A stretch of DNA of 64,000 nt from Roseibium sediminis (GTDB taxonomy: Bacteria > Pseudomonadota > Alphaproteobacteria > Rhizobiales > Stappiaceae), in assembly GCF_008711325.1 (NCBI RefSeq), contig NZ_VXDB01000013.1:1-64000 (forward strand). The letters are read 5' to 3'. Below the pieces are notes generated by a model, which worked only from the letters and a program-made list of their open reading frames with translations, searched no databases and was not told the DNA's origin. Within the stretch, counting starts at the first letter, position 1; each line of letters starts with the position of its first letter. Positions 50,495 through 60,014 of this stretch are shown here, in pieces. The position numbers and the translations under genes are program-made.

Positions 50495-51310
50495 ATGGAA
50501 AATCAGGGAGCCGGAACATCCAGCAACCCGGAAGAAACTTTCCGCCCTGCGCCGGTGGTTCGGGCCATCACAGCCAATGACGTCATCGATGCCCTCTCTG
50601 CGGGCATTCGGGACTTCAGGACCGCGCCGCATATCGGATTGGTGATCGGACTGTTCTTCGCGCTTGGCGGAATGCTGGTCATTCTATCCGCATCCGCTCT
50701 GGGAATGAGCTATCTCAGCTATCCGCTGGCAGCGGGGTTTGTGCTGATCGGCCCGTTCGCTGCGGTTGGGCTTTATGAAGTCAGCCGGCGGATTGAAAGC
50801 GGCGCGTCGTTGAGCTGGCGGGACATCATCGGCACCATGTGGGCCCAAAAGGGGCGCGAGCTGTCATGGATGGCCTTTGTGGTGCTCTTCATCCAGATCA
50901 TGTGGATGTATCAGGTCCGCCTGCTTCTGGCGATTTTCCTCGGCTTCCGATCCTTTGCCTCCTTCGGTGAGTTCATCTCGGAGGTCGTAGGGACGCCGGA
51001 GGGCCTGATGTTCCTCGCCATCGGTCATGTGGTCGGCGCTATCCTGTCGTTGATCCTTTTTTCCCTGACCGTCATTTCCTTCCCCCTGCTACTGGAGGAT
51101 GACCGGGATTTCATCACTGCCATGATCACATCGGTGCGCGCAGTGGCCACGTCCCCCATTCCCATGATCGGTTGGGCCTTCGTTGTGACAATCGTCCTGA
51201 TTGCTTCGATGATCCCGGCCTTTCTGGGGCTGGTGATCACATTGCCGATCCTCGGTCACACGACCTGGCATCTATATCGGAAATGCGTCGAACCGCCTGC
51301 AAAAGGCTAG
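50495..51310 (+). CDS. DUF2189 family membrane protein
   Basis: A 271-residue membrane protein with about six helices. The ATG at 50495 has GGGAGG upstream and is preferred over a frame from 50426. Segments like '[20 protein letters not shown]' and '[20 protein letters not shown]' and the '[20 protein letters not shown]' region match the DUF2189/cytochrome-oxidase-subunit-I-like family seen in alphaproteobacteria. It converges with truA and the two stops overlap by 4 bp. Function unknown. Confidence 0.8.
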   Translation: MENQGAGTSSNPEETFRPAPVVRAITANDVIDALSAGIRDFRTAPHIGLVIGLFFALGGMLVILSASALGMSYLSYPLAAGFVLIGPFAAVGLYEVSRRIESGASLSWRDIIGTMWAQKGRELSWMAFVVLFIQIMWMYQVRLLLAIFLGFRSFASFGEFISEVVGTPEGLMFLAIGHVVGAILSLILFSLTVISFPLLLEDDRDFITAMITSVRAVATSPIPMIGWAFVVTIVLIASMIPAFLGLVITLPILGHTTWHLYRKCVEPPAKG

Positions 51311-52134
51311 TCGTCTGCCTCATCGTCAAAGGCGGCCTCCATGGCCGCCTTTTTGGCCTGCCACTCGCGAGCTGCTGCGATATCGGTCTCGACTGATCGA
51401 TAGTCCACGCGGGTCAGATAAAGGCCATCTGCCGGGGCGACCGGCCCGCAAGCTTCGCGGTCCCGTGCGGCAAGTGCATTGCGGACGTCGTCTGGCGTCC
51501 ACTTCCCCTCGCCCACCAGCCTGAGAGTTCCGACCATCGAGCGGACCTGATTGTGCAGGAACGAGCGCGAGGAGCATTCCGCGAGGACGATTTCGCCCTC
51601 GCGGCGCACAGAGAAGCTCTCAAGCGTCTTTTCGGGGCTTTTGGCCTGACAACGCGTATGGCGAAACGTTGTGAAGTCATGGTGGCCGACAAACACCTGA
51701 GCCGCCTCATGCATGGCGTCCGCATCCAGATCTGTCTTCACATGCCAGGCAAGGCCCAGTTCATGGGTCAAGGGAGGCACGCGGTTGTGGATGCGATAGC
51801 GGTAGGATCGACGAATGGCAGAGAAACGGGCATCGAAGCCCTCATGCATTTTCTCGCAGGCCAGAATGACCACCGGATCCGGCTGGCAATGGAAGTTCAG
51901 CGCGCCCATCACGGTCTTTTCCGGCCAGTCCCTGTCCAGATCGGCATGTGCCACCTGCCCGAGGGCATGAACTCCGGTATCGGTGCGCCCCGCCCCACCG
52001 ATGGTCACGTCCTGTCCGCAGAATGACTTGATCGCCCGCTCAATGACCCCTTGAACGGAAGGCCCATTGGACTGGCGCTGCCAGCCGCAGAACGGACGTC
52101 CATCATATTCCACTGTCAGCTTGTAGCGAGGCAT
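51307..52134 (-). CDS. truA: tRNA pseudouridine(38-40) synthase TruA
   Basis: A 275-residue synthase. '[16 protein letters not shown]' is at the N-terminus, and the catalytic aspartate is in '[18 protein letters not shown]' near residue 53. '[15 protein letters not shown]' is near 190. It modifies U38-40 of the anticodon stem-loop. Its start is 6 bp after the GNAT stop, at the end of the def-marC-fmt-GNAT-truA run. Confidence 0.95.
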   Translation of the reverse strand: MPRYKLTVEYDGRPFCGWQRQSNGPSVQGVIERAIKSFCGQDVTIGGAGRTDTGVHALGQVAHADLDRDWPEKTVMGALNFHCQPDPVVILACEKMHEGFDARFSAIRRSYRYRIHNRVPPLTHELGLAWHVKTDLDADAMHEAAQVFVGHHDFTTFRHTRCQAKSPEKTLESFSVRREGEIVLAECSSRSFLHNQVRSMVGTLRLVGEGKWTPDDVRNALAARDREACGPVAPADGLYLTRVDYRSVETDIAAAREWQAKKAAMEAAFDDEADD

Positions 52135-52140
52135 GGGAAG

Positions 52141-52680
52141 CTATTCGAACTCTTCAAAGGGCGTGGCAAAGGCAACTTCAATCGGCAGATTCGCCTGTCC
52201 GGCCTCGCTCAGGGCCAGGGCCATGAACGCATTGCCCGCATAGGGACCTGACACCTTTTTCGCCAGATCGGCATCAAACCCGAGCCGTGGAAAATAGGTT
52301 GGCGACCCCAGCACAAGCACGAGGTCTTCGCCGCAGGAACGCAGCTGCTCGAGAGCTGCGCGGATCAAGGCCGAGCCGACACCCTGCTTCTGGTAGTGAG
52401 GCCATACCGAAACCGGAGCAAGGCAGGACACTTTCAGGCCCTGCCCACGCCCGGTCGCGCGCGGTGTGACACGGCTGAAAGCGATGTGTCCCTGAAGTTT
52501 CCCGTCGCGGCTTTCAGCTACCTTTTCCAGAATCAACGCGCCGCAATGGCGCAGGCGATAAAGCAGGTTGGCTTCAGCTTCCTGCGCGAATGCAGCAACG
52601 GTCACATCGCGAACACAAGCTTCGTCAGCGATCGAGAAGTCGCGAATTTGAAGGTCTTCCGCCAGTGGGCTCTTGCTCAT
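52141..52680 (-). CDS. GNAT-family N-acetyltransferase
   Basis: A 179-residue GNAT protein. The acetyl-CoA binding motif A is 'APVSVWPHYQKQGVGSALIR' near residue 95, followed by 'LVLVLGSPTYFPRLGFDAD'. It resembles YhbS-type small-molecule acetyltransferases. It lies between fmt (21 bp) and truA. Confidence 0.8.
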   Translation of the reverse strand: MSKSPLAEDLQIRDFSIADEACVRDVTVAAFAQEAEANLLYRLRHCGALILEKVAESRDGKLQGHIAFSRVTPRATGRGQGLKVSCLAPVSVWPHYQKQGVGSALIRAALEQLRSCGEDLVLVLGSPTYFPRLGFDADLAKKVSGPYAGNAFMALALSEAGQANLPIEVAFATPFEEFE

Positions 52681-52701
52681 CTGTCCTGCTCCACCGACCC
52701 C

Positions 52702-53643
52702 TCAGGCCAGTTTGTCACCCGGTTTCAACTGTATGCCACGCAAAAACTCTGCGGCGGCCATCGGCTTTTTGCCAGCCCGTTGCACCTGAACGAGGCGCAC
52801 CGCACCAGCCCCACAGGCAACCACGGGCGCACCATCAACGGACACGACCTCTCCCGGCTCACCCGATGCATCAGCCACCTCGGCACTCTTCAGCACCTTG
52901 AGGCGTTCGCTCTTGCCGCCGACGGTGATTTCGCACCACGCCCCGGGAAAGGGCGAAAGCCCACGAATGTGATTGTGAACCGACTGTCCGTCGCCAGCCC
53001 AGTCAATCCGGGTTTCGGTTTTAGACAGCTTGGAAGCGTAGGTCACACCATCTGCCGATTGTGCCACTTCCGTTAAGGCACCGCGGGACAAGGCAGCCAG
53101 AGCCCGTACCATAAGATCACCGCCAAGCGCTGAAAGGCGATCATGGAGATCGCCTGCGGTCATGTTCGGATCAATCGCAACAGTTTCGGACATGCAAACC
53201 GGACCGGTATCAAGCCCCTCTTCCATGCGCATGACCTGAACAGCGGTTTCGCTGTCGCCGGCCATGATCGCCCGGTTGATCGGAGCTGCCCCACGCCAGC
53301 GCGGGAGCAGTGAGGCATGAAGATTAAGACAGCCTTCGCGCGGCGCATCCAGAACAGGCTTCGGCAGCAACAATCCGTAAGCAACAACGACGGCAACATC
53401 CGCGTCTAGGTCTGCAAACTTCTGCTGTTCATCGGCATCTTTCAGGCTTTCCGGCGTAAAGACCGGGATGCCGACCGTTTCGGCCGCTTCATGAACAGGC
53501 GACTTCTTCAAGTCCATTCCGCGCCCTGCCGGTCGCGGAGGCTGGGAATAACAGGCAACAACATCATGGCCCTGACCAATGATTTCCATCAGGGTCGGTA
53601 CGGAGAATTCCGGCGTTCCCATAAAGATGATGCGCAAAGACAT
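52702..53643 (-). CDS. fmt: Methionyl-tRNA formyltransferase
   Basis: A 313-residue enzyme starting [14 protein letters not shown], with AGGAG upstream of 53643. The formyl-transfer motif '[20 protein letters not shown]' is near residue 110. '[17 protein letters not shown]' near 205 and the C-terminal tRNA-binding OB domain complete the usual length. It formylates initiator Met-tRNA, paired functionally with Def encoded two genes upstream. Confidence 0.95.
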   Translation of the reverse strand: MSLRIIFMGTPEFSVPTLMEIIGQGHDVVACYSQPPRPAGRGMDLKKSPVHEAAETVGIPVFTPESLKDADEQQKFADLDADVAVVVAYGLLLPKPVLDAPREGCLNLHASLLPRWRGAAPINRAIMAGDSETAVQVMRMEEGLDTGPVCMSETVAIDPNMTAGDLHDRLSALGGDLMVRALAALSRGALTEVAQSADGVTYASKLSKTETRIDWAGDGQSVHNHIRGLSPFPGAWCEITVGGKSERLKVLKSAEVADASGEPGEVVSVDGAPVVACGAGAVRLVQVQRAGKKPMAAAEFLRGIQLKPGDKLA

Positions 53644-53691
53644 GAGGCTCCTGAACTTTCCCGGTTTGCTGTGAGCGCCCTTATGGACCAA

Positions 53692-54324
53692 TCAGGCCAG
53701 GCCAGGCAACAGGACCTTTAAGCTCTCAACCATCATGCCCATGGCGATTGCGGCCAGAATCATGCCCATCAGACGGCTCATGACGCTGGTGGCCGTCTGA
53801 CCCAGGACACGGGACAGGAGCGGGGCGGAAAAAAAGGTGATGGCGAGAAGACCGATAGACGCAGCCATGGCAGCCACATACGCGATTTCCTGTGCTGCGC
53901 CGGTAGCCTGTCCGCGGAAGATGATCATGGTTGAAATGGTGCCCGGTCCAAGCAGGATCGGGATGGTCAGCGGATAGATCGCCGGATTGTCCTGCTCTGC
54001 GTGATGAGCCTTTTCGTCATCCGTCCCATGATGAGCCTTGCTTTGCTCACCGGATATCAGGTTCAGGGCGATCAGCAGGATCAGGAAACCGCCCGCCAGG
54101 CGGAAGGCGTCAACGCTGATGCCAAAGAGGTCGAGAATTCCGTTTCCGGCAATGGCGATGAGAACCGATCCGGCGACAAGGGCAAAGAGCAGCGTAACGA
54201 CAACCTTGCGCTGACCAGCAGCATCCCGGTCAGCGGTCAGCGACAGGAAAACCGGAAGGTTCGCTATCGGGTTCATGATGGCAAACAGGGCCGCGAACAT
54301 CTTGAGAAAAAACGCGGTATCCAT
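53692..54324 (-). CDS. MarC-family integral membrane protein
   Basis: A 210-residue protein with six helices. 'FFLKMFAALFAIMNPIANLP' is at the N-terminus, and 'YPLTIPILLGPGTISTMIIF' near residue 118 is the MarC family's conserved loop. The sequence has 'MSRLMGMILAAIAMGMMVES' near its end. It is inserted between def and fmt, which usually adjoin. Function unknown; marR-type antibiotic resistance has not been upheld for this family. Confidence 0.85.
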   Translation of the reverse strand: MDTAFFLKMFAALFAIMNPIANLPVFLSLTADRDAAGQRKVVVTLLFALVAGSVLIAIAGNGILDLFGISVDAFRLAGGFLILLIALNLISGEQSKAHHGTDDEKAHHAEQDNPAIYPLTIPILLGPGTISTMIIFRGQATGAAQEIAYVAAMAASIGLLAITFFSAPLLSRVLGQTATSVMSRLMGMILAAIAMGMMVESLKVLLPGLA

Positions 54325-54356
54325 GTGCCCTCCCGAACAGTCGCAAGCGGCTGTCG

Positions 54357-54881
54357 TCAGCTGGCCAGCTTGCCGCTCATCTTCGCGAACTTGGTGTATT
54401 TCTTCATCACCCGATCACGCTTCAGCTTGGAAAGGTAATCGATAAAGAGCTTGCCATCCAGATGATCAAGCTCGTGCTGGATACAGGTTGCCAGAAGCCC
54501 CTCGGCTTCCATCTCCTGATCCTCACCGTCACGGTTGAGAAACTGGACCCGAACCTTGGCCGGACGTTCCACTTCCTCGTAATATCCGGGGATCGAGAGG
54601 CAGCCTTCCTCGTAGGTCGAGAGATCTTCGCTGGTCCAGACGATTTTCGGATTGATGAAGACGAGCGGTTTTGGCGGTTTGCCGTCCTTGGCAACATCCA
54701 GAACAAACAGACGTCTGAGTTCACCGATCTGAATCGCGGCCAGCCCAACGCCGGGCGCGTCATACATGGTGTCGAACATGTCATCGACGAGTTTCTTCAC
54801 GCCGTCATCGACCTTTTCGATCGGCGCACAGATCTCGCGCAGCTTTGAGTCCGGAATTGTCAGAATAGTACGTATCGTCAT
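54357..54881 (-). CDS. def: Peptide deformylase
   Basis: A 174-residue enzyme with all three motifs: 'GVGLAAIQIG' near residue 44, 'EEGCLSIPG' near 92 (metal-binding Cys) and 'CIQHELDHLDG' near 132 (HExxH). The start at 54881 (MTIRTIL) follows the family, and a 22-codon longer frame is not needed. It removes the formyl group from nascent chains. It is divergent from rmuC with about 125 bp between. Confidence 0.95.
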   Translation of the reverse strand: MTIRTILTIPDSKLREICAPIEKVDDGVKKLVDDMFDTMYDAPGVGLAAIQIGELRRLFVLDVAKDGKPPKPLVFINPKIVWTSEDLSTYEEGCLSIPGYYEEVERPAKVRVQFLNRDGEDQEMEAEGLLATCIQHELDHLDGKLFIDYLSKLKRDRVMKKYTKFAKMSGKLAS

Positions 54882-55005
54882 GAGTTTCACATAAGCAAAC
54901 AGGCCGTGCGGGTCAATCACCAGCTCATGGGAAAAACCTTCAAACACACTGCAAAGTGGTGCTTGTGCAGCTGCAGCACACCCCGAATCGTTCTATGTTT
55001 GTTTC

Positions 55006-56193
55006 ATGATGGATTCTCTCTTTATTGTCGCCGGGCACCCTGTCTCCGTTCTGGAGGCCAGCGTCGCTGGCGGCCTCTTGCTTCTGGTCATGCTGTTCTG
55101 GATCGGCCTTCGGACCCTTGGACAGATGCGCCGGACAGCAGAAAATGATGCCGCAGCGCGCGAACGCATTCATGAGCTGGAGTTTCACCTCTCGGAACTT
55201 TTAAAGTCCCAGGGCGAAATGACTGGGCGCATGCAAACGATGGCCGAGGTCTTTGGTTCGCGTCAGTCCGACCTGATGCGGGCGGTCAACGAGCGTCTGG
55301 ATGGCATGGGGCACAAGCTGGGCCTCTCCATGGCGGACAGTGGCAAGCAGACCCATGAGGGCCTTAGGCAGGTGCATGAGCGCCTTGCGGTGATTGATCG
55401 CGCGCAACGGACAATCACGGATCTGTCCACACAGGTTGGAGACCTTCAGGCAATCCTCTCCAACAAACAGACACGCGGGGCTTTTGGACAGGGTCGCATG
55501 GAGGCGATCATTCAGGACCAGCTGCCGCCAAGCGGCTACTCATTTCAGGCAACGCTTTCAAACAACAACCGGCCGGACTGTCTGATCCACATGCCCAACG
55601 GCGCACCACCGCTTGCCATCGACGCCAAGTTTCCGCTGGAGGCCTATAATCTCATCCGCAGGGCTGAGACCGACGAACAGCTGAAAGTGGCCCACACCCA
55701 GTTCAGGCGCGACTTTGCCAAGCATATTCAGGACGTGAAGGAGAAGTATCTCATTTCCGGCGAGACGCAGGACACTGCGTTTCTTTTTGTGCCGTCTGAA
55801 AGCATCTTCGCCGAACTGAACGAGCGGTTCGAGGACATCATCCAGAAAGCTCACCGGGTGCGGGTTGTCATTGTCTCCCCATCCCTGCTGATGCTCTCCA
55901 TTCAGGTCATTCAAGCCGTACTGCGCGACGCGAAGATGCGCGAGCAAGCCCATCTCATTCAGGCTGAGGTCGGACACTTGATGGATGATGTCAGTCGCCT
56001 GAATGACCGCGTCAACAAATTGCAGACGCATTTCCAGCAGGCCAACAAGGACATCGACCAGATCCTGATCTCAACGGACAAGATCACCAAACGGAGCCGC
56101 AAGATCGAGGATCTGGATCTCGGGCAGCCGGATGGCTCCGATGCGCCCCGGGAAGACATTTCAGCCCACCGGCCAACTGCAATTTCGGGTTAG
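55006..56193 (+). CDS. rmuC: DNA recombination protein RmuC
   Basis: A 395-residue RmuC. An N-terminal membrane helix ('VAGGLLLLVMLFWIGLRTLG'-like segment near residues 19-38) is followed by a coiled-coil region to about 150 ('ERIHELEFHLSELLKSQGEM'). The nuclease-like RmuC domain contains 'LIHMPNGAPPLAIDAKFPLE' near 195. It is linked to limiting inversions and chromosome stability. The 3' end overlaps the convergent NlpC gene by 4 bp. Confidence 0.9.
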   Translation: MMDSLFIVAGHPVSVLEASVAGGLLLLVMLFWIGLRTLGQMRRTAENDAAARERIHELEFHLSELLKSQGEMTGRMQTMAEVFGSRQSDLMRAVNERLDGMGHKLGLSMADSGKQTHEGLRQVHERLAVIDRAQRTITDLSTQVGDLQAILSNKQTRGAFGQGRMEAIIQDQLPPSGYSFQATLSNNNRPDCLIHMPNGAPPLAIDAKFPLEAYNLIRRAETDEQLKVAHTQFRRDFAKHIQDVKEKYLISGETQDTAFLFVPSESIFAELNERFEDIIQKAHRVRVVIVSPSLLMLSIQVIQAVLRDAKMREQAHLIQAEVGHLMDDVSRLNDRVNKLQTHFQQANKDIDQILISTDKITKRSRKIEDLDLGQPDGSDAPREDISAHRPTAISG

Positions 56194-57059
56194 GCAAGTC
56201 TTCGGATTGCGGTAACGGCACCAAATTCATTGGCGCCAATTCGCTCGATTGCCGCATCCAGCGGCTCGGTGGCAACGGTCATGCTGCGACCATTGGCGTG
56301 AAGCAACTGGTTAGGCCCCTGAACGATCCCCACATGCCCGCGCCAGAAAATCAGATCCCCCCGTTCCAATGCATCTACGGGGGTATCGAGCGGCAGGGCA
56401 ATCCCTGCATCTTTCTGCTGCATATCGCTGTCGCGCGGAAGGCGGATACCACCTTCCGCCGCAGACAACTGGACGAGCGCAGAGCAATCCAGTCCGGCGC
56501 CGCTGCGACCTCCCCACAGATAGGGAACATTCAGAAATTGCTCGGCGACCTTTACCCAATCCTCTTCCCGGTGGTTAAGGGGCGCCAGATGATGCGCCAC
56601 AACAAAGGTTCCATCAGCCAACCGCGCATAACGAAGATCACGGGTCACGGTCTCGTCACCCACAACTACCCTTGCGCCGATTGTTAGCCGCCCCTCGACT
56701 GGAAACTTGAGGTCAGGCCCTGGGTAGCGAAATGTCGTGAGAGCAGTAACACGATGGGTTGCATCACGAGGCTCTTGAAGTGCGTCAGACGAGAACCACC
56801 CGACATATCCGTCCGTTTGAAGCTGTCCCCAAGCCCAGCCTTCCGCTGTCTCGTCGAAAACGTCCACCAGCTCTCCGAAAAGCCCCTGGGTATCGATCCC
56901 GCAGTCCTTTCGAGGTTCCTTTCGAAAATCGAGAACCGGCGCAGTGATCATGCGCAGATGACCATCGACAAACCGCTTGGCTTCGACCCTGCCCTCATAT
57001 GCGCGGGCTGCCAGGTCCGGACGCACCGGATGTAGTCGACGGTCGAGTTGTTCGCTCAT
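56190..57059 (-). CDS. NlpC/P60 family cell-wall peptidase with SH3-type domains
   Basis: A 289-residue protein. N-terminal SH3b-like domains contain 'VFDETAEGWAWGQLQTDGYV' and 'GWFSSDAL'. The C-terminal NlpC/P60 domain has the catalytic cysteine in 'WGGRSGAGLDCSALVQ' near residue 195, and the histidines in 'FWRGHVGIVQG' and 'LLHANGRSM'. No signal peptide is evident, as in related alphaproteobacterial proteins, so its export route is unclear. It is third in the LAP-MarR-NlpC run. Confidence 0.85.
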   Translation of the reverse strand: MSEQLDRRLHPVRPDLAARAYEGRVEAKRFVDGHLRMITAPVLDFRKEPRKDCGIDTQGLFGELVDVFDETAEGWAWGQLQTDGYVGWFSSDALQEPRDATHRVTALTTFRYPGPDLKFPVEGRLTIGARVVVGDETVTRDLRYARLADGTFVVAHHLAPLNHREEDWVKVAEQFLNVPYLWGGRSGAGLDCSALVQLSAAEGGIRLPRDSDMQQKDAGIALPLDTPVDALERGDLIFWRGHVGIVQGPNQLLHANGRSMTVATEPLDAAIERIGANEFGAVTAIRRLA

Positions 57060-57098
57060 GACTGATGGTCCAGATTTTTCGTGTAACAGGAACGCCGC

Positions 57099-57449
57099 CT
57101 AACGCGGCAGCTCCTTGGCCTTCTCAGATACCAGATCGCCAAGATGCTCCAGATAAAGAGACCCCTCGACGGTTCTGGTAATGATCACGTTGCGCTTGTC
57201 AGCCTCGTCCCGCTTGCGTGACAAGAGACGCAAGCTGCCAAGCGTATCAAGCGCCCTCGTGATCGCCGGTTTGGTGACGTTCAACTTTGCAGCAAGCCCC
57301 CGCACGGTATGCGGAGGCGGTTCAAGATAGACGGTCAATAGAATTGTCAGCTGACGGGCGGAGAGATCCTGTTCGCTTTCGCGAACAAGAGACAAGTTTA
57401 CTTCCTGCATGAGCCGCAAGGCCTGAGAAGGCCGCAGTTCCACCGGCAT
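57099..57449 (-). CDS. MarR-family winged-helix regulator
   Basis: A short 116-residue MarR protein. The HTH is 'HTVRGLAAKLNVTKPAITRA' near residues 46-65, and the wing is 'LRLLSRKRDEADKRNVIITR'. It lacks the long terminal dimerisation helices of classical MarR. It lies between the leucyl aminopeptidase (61 bp) and the NlpC gene (39 bp), all on the same strand. Confidence 0.8.
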   Translation of the reverse strand: MPVELRPSQALRLMQEVNLSLVRESEQDLSARQLTILLTVYLEPPPHTVRGLAAKLNVTKPAITRALDTLGSLRLLSRKRDEADKRNVIITRTVEGSLYLEHLGDLVSEKAKELPR

Positions 57450-57509
57450 GTTTGATCTCTCTACCCGTTCAAATCGGACAGATTCTATCGGAATTCCGTT
57501 TCGCTTCCG

Positions 57510-58904
57510 TTACATTTTTCCAGCGTAGCGTTCGGAAATCAAATCAAACAGACACCGTATCCCCTGTGCTTCCCCACCTGATGGCTTGCCCGGCTTGTCG
57601 GACGGGTTCCAGGCGTAAATGTCGAAATGCGCCCAGGACTTTGCGTTTTCGACAAAGCGGGACAGGAACAGGGCCGCTGTGACGGAGCCGGCGAAACCCG
57701 TTCCGCTCGTATTGATGTGGTTGATGTCCGCAATCGGGCTGGTCATATATTTGAGGTAGGGCTTCCAGAGCGGCATCCGCCAAAGCGGATCGGCAGCCGC
57801 ATCCGCCATGAGGGCGATATCCTCGGCCAATTCCTTGTCATCAGTGTAGAAGGGCGGGAGGTCCGGACCGAGCGCAACACGGGCAGCGCCGGTGAGCGTT
57901 GCCATATCAATCAACAGGTCTGGCGCCTCTTCATCGGCGAGAGCAAGAGCATCTGCAAGGATTAGACGGCCTTCTGCGTCCGTGTTGCCGATCTCAACCG
58001 TCAGACCCTTGCGGCTCTTCAAAATGTCGCCCGGACGGAAAGCATTTCCGGAAATCGCATTTTCAACACACGGCACCAGCACCCGCAGGCGAACCGGCAG
58101 CTTTGCTTCCATGATCATTGAGGCAAGGCCAAGCACATTTGCAGACCCGCCCATGTCCTTTTTCATCAAGGCCATCCCGCTGGCCGGTTTGATGTCCAGG
58201 CCGCCCGTATCGAACACGACCCCTTTCCCCACCAGCGTGACCTTGGGCGCATTTTCATCCCCCCACGAGAAGTCGGCAAGGCGCGGAGCTCGATCGCTGG
58301 CGCGGCCCACGGCATGGACCATCGGGAAATTTTCGTTGAGCAGATCATCCCCGACGATGACCTTCCCTGTTCCTCCAAACCGCTGGAACAGATCAGCGAC
58401 TGCAGAAGCCAGTTCTTCCGGTCCAAGGTCATTGGACGGTGTGTTGACAAGATCACGGGTGAGAGTGACGCCGCTCAGGATTGTGTTCAACCGGTCAAGG
58501 TCGATCTCATCCGGAACCGCAAGACGCGGGCGCGGCGTCGCGGACTGGCGGTATCGGTCAAAGCTGTATGCGGAAAGACCAAAGCCTAGGATAATACCGG
58601 CGGCATCTTCCAGATTTTCGGGCAGCAGATAATCTCGCGCTGGCAGCGATGCAATTGCCGCCCCAATGGCGAAGGGAGCCGTATCCTCGCCCGGCTCCAT
58701 GCCAAGCAGCACAACTGTATCCGTCTGACCGTTAGACGGCACGAGAAGCGTCTGCCCCTGTGCGCCCTTGAACCCTCCGAACTCGGCGAGCGTTTCGGCA
58801 CTGGCACCTGCTTCCTTTAGCCTTGCTTCCAGATCGGCCGAAAAGACCGGAATGATGGCTATCGGGCGCTCGGCCTGAGCGGGACGGATCAGGACTTCTT
58901 GCAC
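57510..58904 (-). CDS. Leucyl aminopeptidase family (M17) protein
   Basis: A 464-residue M17 peptidase. Metal and catalytic residues lie in 'GKGVVFDTGGLDIKPASGMA' and 'MKKDMGGSANVLGLASMIME' near residues 225-255. The M17 signature 'IGNTDAEGRLILADALALAD' follows near 305. The N-terminal domain is shorter than in E. coli PepA. It is a cytosolic exopeptidase, with no hint of a specialised role. Confidence 0.88.
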   Translation of the reverse strand: MQEVLIRPAQAERPIAIIPVFSADLEARLKEAGASAETLAEFGGFKGAQGQTLLVPSNGQTDTVVLLGMEPGEDTAPFAIGAAIASLPARDYLLPENLEDAAGIILGFGLSAYSFDRYRQSATPRPRLAVPDEIDLDRLNTILSGVTLTRDLVNTPSNDLGPEELASAVADLFQRFGGTGKVIVGDDLLNENFPMVHAVGRASDRAPRLADFSWGDENAPKVTLVGKGVVFDTGGLDIKPASGMALMKKDMGGSANVLGLASMIMEAKLPVRLRVLVPCVENAISGNAFRPGDILKSRKGLTVEIGNTDAEGRLILADALALADEEAPDLLIDMATLTGAARVALGPDLPPFYTDDKELAEDIALMADAAADPLWRMPLWKPYLKYMTSPIADINHINTSGTGFAGSVTAALFLSRFVENAKSWAHFDIYAWNPSDKPGKPSGGEAQGIRCLFDLISERYAGKM

Positions 58905-59077
58905 TTTTTGCTCCTGCTGACGAGAGAGTGATGGTGGTTCAGAGACTTAAGCCTTTGCCGTCAAGTTGGCAATCCGGCGCTTTCCAAGGGAACGCAGCGG
59001 AGCTTAACCAAGAATTAGGGTTAATAACCTATTGCTGGAAATCCAGAATGCGAAAAGTACCGCTCGAGGATTGAGCC

Positions 59078-59860
59078 ATGAACAGGTTAGACACCCAAAC
59101 TGCTGCAAAGCGCCGTCGTCGTCTCATGGCGGTTACCGCCCTTCTTTCTGCATTGACAGTTCTCGGCGGCTGCGCTTCTTCCAACAAGGGAAACGTCGGC
59201 ACCCATTCATCGGCAACTCAGGGCGTCGATGTCGTGCCCGGTACCTCCGAAGCGCGCCAGGCTGTTGCCTACTGGTCGAACGCCTATGAAAGGGACCGGA
59301 ACGACCGGAAAGCAATCCTCGGCTTTTCCGAAGCGCTGATCACGAATGAGCAATTTGTGCAGGCCAAGGCCGTCCTGCGTGCCGGTGTCATCACCCATCC
59401 CCGCGACAGGGATATTGCGAGCGCCTACGGCAAGGTACTTGCAATGAATGGCCAGCTCGAAGAGTCCCTCAATGTGATCCAGCAGGCGCAGGATCCACAA
59501 AAACCGGACTGGAAGCTTCTGTCTGCGGAAGGTGCGGTTCTGGACCAGATGGGACGTCATGAAAACGCCCGCCAGATTTATCAGCAGGCCCTCAAGATCG
59601 TCCCGGACGACGCAAGCCTCCTGAACAACCTCGGTCTTTCCTATCTTCTGTCCAACCAGCTTCCCGAGGCCGAATACACCCTGCGCAAGGCTGCGGCCCT
59701 TCCGACCGCTGATAGCCGGGTTCGTCAGAACCTTGCACTGGTGCTTGGGGTACAGGGCAAGTTCGACGAAGCAGAAAAAGTTGCAACAGCTGAGCTGGAT
59801 CCCCAAGAGGCGGAAGCGAACATTGCCTATCTCCGGAGCATGCTGAAGGGGCGCGGCTGA
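59078..59860 (+). CDS. tadD: TPR lipoprotein TadD (tad pilus)
   Basis: A 260-residue lipoprotein. The basic N-terminus ('KRRRRLMAVTALL') precedes the lipobox 'LTVLGGC' with the acylated cysteine near residue 32. At least four TPR-like repeats fill residues 65-240 ('LNNLGLSYLLSNQLPEAEYT'). TadD assists secretin assembly in tad pilus systems. It is on the plus strand, convergent with tadC-tadB-cpaF-cpaE, and separated by a terminator. Confidence 0.85.
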   Translation: MNRLDTQTAAKRRRRLMAVTALLSALTVLGGCASSNKGNVGTHSSATQGVDVVPGTSEARQAVAYWSNAYERDRNDRKAILGFSEALITNEQFVQAKAVLRAGVITHPRDRDIASAYGKVLAMNGQLEESLNVIQQAQDPQKPDWKLLSAEGAVLDQMGRHENARQIYQQALKIVPDDASLLNNLGLSYLLSNQLPEAEYTLRKAAALPTADSRVRQNLALVLGVQGKFDEAEKVATAELDPQEAEANIAYLRSMLKGRG

Positions 59861-59926
59861 GCAGAAGCCGCTTCTCGCGGCTTCCATAGCCAAGGCAATC
59901 TAACAAATCAAAATCGTGAAAATAAG

Positions 59927-59965
59927 AAGCCCGGACTGATCAAATCAGTCCGGGCTTTCTCTTTT
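59927..59965 (+). terminator. Intrinsic terminator between tadD and tadC (bidirectional)
   Basis: A perfect 14-bp stem AAGCCCGGACTGAT/ATCAGTCCGGGCTT with a CAA loop, followed by TCTCTTTTT. It can end tadD transcription. The opposite side is A-rich (AATAAGAA), offering partial termination for the minus-strand tad operon. Confidence 0.92.
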
Positions 59966-60014
59966 TGATGTCCTTCAGACCGCAGCGAAGCTGTTGTTAG
60001 GTCCGTCAGAAATC

